From contig NZ_JAPEMC010000001.1 of the NCBI RefSeq assembly GCF_026343115.1, positions 3,100,001 through 3,164,000 on the forward strand: a stretch of DNA of 64,000 bases, read 5' to 3'. A program made the position numbers and the translations under genes. Shown here in pieces: positions 60,980-64,000 of the stretch. The number at the start of each line of letters is the position of its first letter. Position 1 is the stretch's first letter. Below the pieces are notes generated by a model. That model was not told where the DNA came from and did no database searches. It saw nothing but the letters and a program-made list of their open reading frames with translations. The stretch is from Streptomyces sp. NBC_00102 (lineage in GTDB: Bacteria; Actinomycetota; Actinomycetes; Streptomycetales; Streptomycetaceae).

Positions 60980-61535
60980 ATGGCTGGGCCTGTCCGTACA
61001 CACGCAGGCTGACCGATCAGGAGGGGCAGAAACCGCAGCAGATTCGTGCGCCGGGGCAGCACCGGTTCGGTGCGCTACCGGCACGCCATGATGCTGCGGG
61101 CCTCAGCCGGCAGGAATCGGGTCCAGCGATCGCAAGGCTGGTGCAGGCCGACGAGGACACCGTCCGCGACATATCCACCGGTTCGACGACATCGGCCTGG
61201 CCTGCCTGGACCCTCGCTGGGCAGGAGGCCGTCCCCGTCTTCTAAGTCCTGACGACGAGGACTTCGTCGTCGCGACGGCCACCACCCGCCCGACCAAGCT
61301 CGGTCAGCCCTTCACCCGCTGGTCCATCCGCAAGCTCGCCGCCTGCCTGCGGACAGTCCACGGTCACGTGATCCGGATCGGCCGGGAGGCGACACGGTGC
61401 CTGCTCGCCCGCCGCGGCATCACCTTCCGGCGCACCAAATCCTGGAAGGAGTCCCCGGCCCCCGACCGGGACGCCAAGCTCGACCGCATTGAGCGTCCTG
61501 GAGGCTTCCCCGACCAGGTGTTCGCCCGGGCCGCC
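60980..61535 (+). pseudogene. IS630-family transposase remnant
   Basis: Translated pieces in three frames reconstruct the N-terminal half of an IS630-type transposase: GPVR, then LTDQEGQKPQQI and RRGSTGSVRYRHAMML in the next frame, LVQADEDTVRD, then DDIGLACLDPRWAGGRPR and PDDEDFVVATATTRPTKLGQPFTRWSIRKLAA up to PAPDRDAKLDRIE near 61490. The DDE catalytic half is absent and at least three frameshifts occur. No terminal inverted repeats were found. It cannot be active. Confidence 0.8.
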
Positions 61536-61631
61536 CGGACCCAGAGGGCCCCGCAGCAGGTTTGCTGCGAGGCCCCTCGCTGTTGTCCCACCTCTCGTCG
61601 TCCGTCCGGCCAGGGCCGCCCCCGGCCCCCC

Positions 61632-63626
61632 TCAGGCCACTGCCGTCAGCCGGCGGGTGGCGTCGTGGGCCGGGAAGGTGACGGTGTGGGCGCAGTCCCG
61701 CAGGAGCGGGGGGATCGTGAGGTGGGCGGGGCTCGGTTCGTCGGCGAGGTTGTGGTCGAGGAGGGTGTCGAAGAGGCTCTCGACGGCGAAGGGGGCGAGA
61801 CCGGTGGCCGCGCAGGCTTGCGGAATGTCGTGGACGGTGGCGGGGTGCAGAGCGAGCGCGCGAGTGAACTCCTGCGCCTCGTGCGAGAGTTGCCCGTAGG
61901 AGAGTGCCAGGACGGACATCAGGTCACGGTCCGCCGTGCGCAGGAACGCGGTGCGGCCCGCGCTCGTGCGCAGCCGGGCCGTCACGTCCGGCACGGTCCA
62001 CGAAGGGCGGTCGCGCAGGCGGGTCGCCGCGATGCGCAGGGCGAGCGGGTGGTGCCCGCACAGGGCGACCGTCCGGTCGAGGGAGGATCCGGCGCAGGCC
62101 TCGCCCGCGATCCGGCGGAACAAGGTCTCCGCGTCCGCCGGGGCGAGCGCGCCCAAGGGCAGCGAGAGGGCGCCGTCGGTCGCCGTCAGCTTGCGGCGGG
62201 TGGTGATCAGGGTGAGGGTGTCGCCCGTGCCGGGCAGCAGCGGGTCCACCTGGGCCGCGTCGGCCGCGTTGTCGAGGACGAGCAGGGCGCTGCGGCCCGC
62301 GAGGCGGGAGCGCCACATGGCGCTGCGCTCGGCCAGGCCGGCCGGGAGGGCGTCGGGCGCGGCGCCGTCGGAGCGCAGCAGCACGCCCAGTGCCTCCTCG
62401 GGGGTGAGCGGTGCACGCGCCGGGCTGAAGCCGTGCAGGTCGACGTAGTACTGGCCGTCCGGGTGGTCCGCGGTGCGGCGGTGCGCGAAGTGGACGGCGA
62501 GAGCCGTCTTGCCGATCCCGCCCATGCCGTCGATCACGACCGTGCGGGGAGCACCGGCGCTCTGGCCGTCGACGGCCCGGTCGAGCAGCGCCAGCTCGGT
62601 GGTACGGCCGGTGAAGTCGGGCAGGGTACGCGGCAGGTAGTTGTCCCGGCCGGGGCGGTCGGTGGCGGGGCGGTCGGCGGCGGGGCGGTCGGCGGCGGGG
62701 CGGACGGTGGCGGGGCGGTCATCGGCGGGGCGGTCAGTAGCCGTGTGGTCGGCGGCGGGCCTGTCGGTGACGAACGGGTCCCCGGGGCGGTCGGTGGCGG
62801 GCAGGTCGGTGGCGGGCCGGCCGGTGGCGAGGAGGTCGATCACGGGCCGGCCGGTGGCGAGCCGGTCGGTGACGGGCGTCCGGGGCTGCACCCGCGGGGC
62901 GTCCGCGAGGATCTCGGTCTGCAGACGGCGCAGCTGCGGGCCTGGTTCCAGGCCCAGTTCGTCGGCGAGCAGCCGGCGGCCCTCGTCGTAGACGGCGAGC
63001 GCGTCCGCCTGCCGCCCGCCCCGGTACAGCGCGAGCATCAGGCTGCCGCGCAGGGCGTCGCGCAGGGGGTGCCTGGCGGTCAGCGCGAACAGTTCGGCGA
63101 CCAGCGAACCGGTCTCACCGGACGCGAGGCGCAGCTCCATCAACTCCTCCACCGCGGTGAGTCGTTGCTCGTCGAGTCCGGCCGCGACGGCGGCCACCGC
63201 CGGGCAGTCGATTCCGGCGAAGGCGTCGCCGCGCCACAGGTCGACCGCCGCCTGCAGCAGCCGCATCGCCTCGACGTCGCGGCCCTCCCGCCGGGCGGCA
63301 CGGGCGGCACGGACCCCGTCGGTGAAGCGGTGCGCGTCGACCGCGTCGGCGGGCACGTCCAGGCGGTAGCCGACGTCCACCGTGATCAGTCCGGCGCCTT
63401 CGGAGCCGGCCAGGGCGGCGCGCAGATCACGGATCGCGTTGTGCACCTGGTGGCGGGCGGAAGCGGGCGGGTCCTGCCACAGCTCGTCCACCAGGGCGTC
63501 CATGGAGACCGCGTAACGCGCGTTCAGCAGCAGAAGCGCCAGAAGCCGGCGGCGACGCATCCCGCGGAGCCGGACCGGCATCCCCGACTCGCGCACTTCC
63601 ACCGGTCCCAGAACCAGGAAATCCAT
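61632..63626 (-). CDS. SARP-family regulator with NB-ARC ATPase domain
   Basis: The 664-residue protein has an OmpR-like winged helix (1-95), a bacterial transcriptional activation domain (about 98-245), a repetitive linker (252-326; RPATDRP/RPAADRP units) and an NB-ARC ATPase with Walker A GMGGIGKT at 367-374 and Walker B-like LLVLDNA. It ends soon after the NB-ARC without TPRs, unlike AfsR. SARPs activate antibiotic gene clusters. The divergent gene 160 bases away may be a target. The start at 63626 fits the usual MxFxVLGPVEV; a GTG three codons upstream is possible. Confidence 0.9.
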   Translation of the reverse strand: MDFLVLGPVEVRESGMPVRLRGMRRRRLLALLLLNARYAVSMDALVDELWQDPPASARHQVHNAIRDLRAALAGSEGAGLITVDVGYRLDVPADAVDAHRFTDGVRAARAARREGRDVEAMRLLQAAVDLWRGDAFAGIDCPAVAAVAAGLDEQRLTAVEELMELRLASGETGSLVAELFALTARHPLRDALRGSLMLALYRGGRQADALAVYDEGRRLLADELGLEPGPQLRRLQTEILADAPRVQPRTPVTDRLATGRPVIDLLATGRPATDLPATDRPGDPFVTDRPAADHTATDRPADDRPATVRPAADRPAADRPATDRPGRDNYLPRTLPDFTGRTTELALLDRAVDGQSAGAPRTVVIDGMGGIGKTALAVHFAHRRTADHPDGQYYVDLHGFSPARAPLTPEEALGVLLRSDGAAPDALPAGLAERSAMWRSRLAGRSALLVLDNAADAAQVDPLLPGTGDTLTLITTRRKLTATDGALSLPLGALAPADAETLFRRIAGEACAGSSLDRTVALCGHHPLALRIAATRLRDRPSWTVPDVTARLRTSAGRTAFLRTADRDLMSVLALSYGQLSHEAQEFTRALALHPATVHDIPQACAATGLAPFAVESLFDTLLDHNLADEPSPAHLTIPPLLRDCAHTVTFPAHDATRRLTAVA
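62640..62885 (-). repeat. Coding repeat in the SARP linker
   Basis: Units of 9 to 12 bases (GGGGCGGTCGGCGGC type on the plus strand) encode alternating RPAxDRP blocks between the activation domain and the NB-ARC. Changes in copy number would alter linker length. Confidence 0.8.
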
Positions 63627-63774
63627 TTCCCGCACCCCCGAAGTTCCGCATCGTGCAGCGTGATTGCGACACTGAGGACGCTAGGCGCGCGGGCTCTTCG
63701 TATTCAACGCGAGTACTCCCCAAGACACACGCCGTACCTCGGAAGACACACGACGGAACCAGGAATTCCCGCTT

Positions 63775-63786
63775 TAGGTTCCCCCC
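63775..63786 (+). promoter_or_regulatory. Candidate leaderless -10 box of the last gene
   Basis: TAGGTT (63775-63780) ends 6 bases before the ATG at 63787, and those bases are all C, so no ribosome binding site exists. No clear -35 box is seen; SARP targets often have heptameric repeats near -35, but none was fixed here. Confidence 0.45.
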
Positions 63787-64000
63787 ATGACACAGGCCCT
63801 TACGCCTCGCCTCGCCCCCTCGTCCCCCTCCGTCTTCACGGTGTTCGACGCCCCGTGGTCCTCCCTCCTCTCGACGGCCCGCACCGTGCGGCTGTGCCTG
63901 CGGGAGGCCCGTCCGCTGGTACAGGTGATGTTCGTGCTGCGGTTCGTCACGGGTGCGCTGCTGACCTCGTCCGCCGCGCACCACCGGCCCGACGCCCCGC
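63787..64000 (+). CDS. Partial gene at the window edge, unknown function
   Basis: The first 71 residues run to the end of the window. They include LSTARTVRLCLREARPLVQ and a hydrophobic stretch VMFVLRFVTGALLT, which might be the first helix of a membrane enzyme, for example a UbiA-type prenyltransferase; this is only a guess. Codon bias is high and the frame is divergent from the SARP gene, suggesting the start of a regulated biosynthetic unit. Confidence 0.5.
   Translation, partial: MTQALTPRLAPSSPSVFTVFDAPWSSLLSTARTVRLCLREARPLVQVMFVLRFVTGALLTSSAAHHRPDAP

Overview
The window is about 73% G+C, with strong third-position GC bias, GTG starts and gene orders typical of Streptomyces. Landmarks that fit the core chromosome of this genus are bldC next to a valine dehydrogenase gene, an Lsr2-type paralogue beside the purSQL operon, a TPR protein of the S. 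griseus ORF1590/NsdA family, and dnaX beside the small SRP RNA. No species call is possible from the sequence alone.

Left part (1-22.6 kb): an ORF1590/NsdA-like regulator, an L-2-hydroxyglutarate oxidase overlapping trmB, a PrsW-like membrane protease, an aldo/keto reductase, an M23 peptidase with a c-di-AMP (ydaO/yuaA) riboswitch in its leader, a SpoIIE-type phosphatase, tRNA-fMet, a GntR regulator divergent from two small genes, a lipoprotein, a PP2C-like protein, tRNA-Lys, a DEAD-box helicase with a long RG/RDDR repeat tail, a peptidase-fluC-fluC operon and a membrane metallophosphoesterase.

Middle (22.6-48.9 kb): a tRNA-Glu/Asp/Phe cluster, a YefM-YoeB toxin-antitoxin pair, a truncated gene, a DsbA-like protein, HrpA, a second tRNA-Asp, a small Cys/His protein and bldC with a long regulatory upstream region. 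Then vdh, a DUF3073 gene, purM-purF, a Tat-exported sulfatase, a mycothiol-dependent-type enzyme, purSQL, an Lsr2 paralogue, three tRNA-Gly genes enclosing a decayed ABC-transporter/two-component locus, and purC.

Right part (48.9-64 kb): a dimethylformamidase-like protein, an M48-fold membrane protein without its zinc motif, purD, dnaX, the SRP RNA and tRNA-Ser(GGA). The 3' half of this tRNA and its terminator are repeated 3 kb downstream. The tract between the two copies looks like a mobile island: a decayed helicase-associated gene, an intact HNH endonuclease resembling phosphorothioate-dependent restriction enzymes, and a PIN-type toxin-antitoxin pair. An IS630-type transposase remnant follows. 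The window ends in a SARP regulator and the start of a divergent gene, which may be the edge of a biosynthetic cluster.

The purine genes (purM, purF, purL, purQ, purS, purC, purD) are all on the minus strand but dispersed over 19 kb. They cover most steps from PRPP to SAICAR. Several genes (PrsW-like, purF, dnaX, the last gene) have a TANNNT box 6-7 bases before the start codon and no clear Shine-Dalgarno sequence, which suggests leaderless transcripts.
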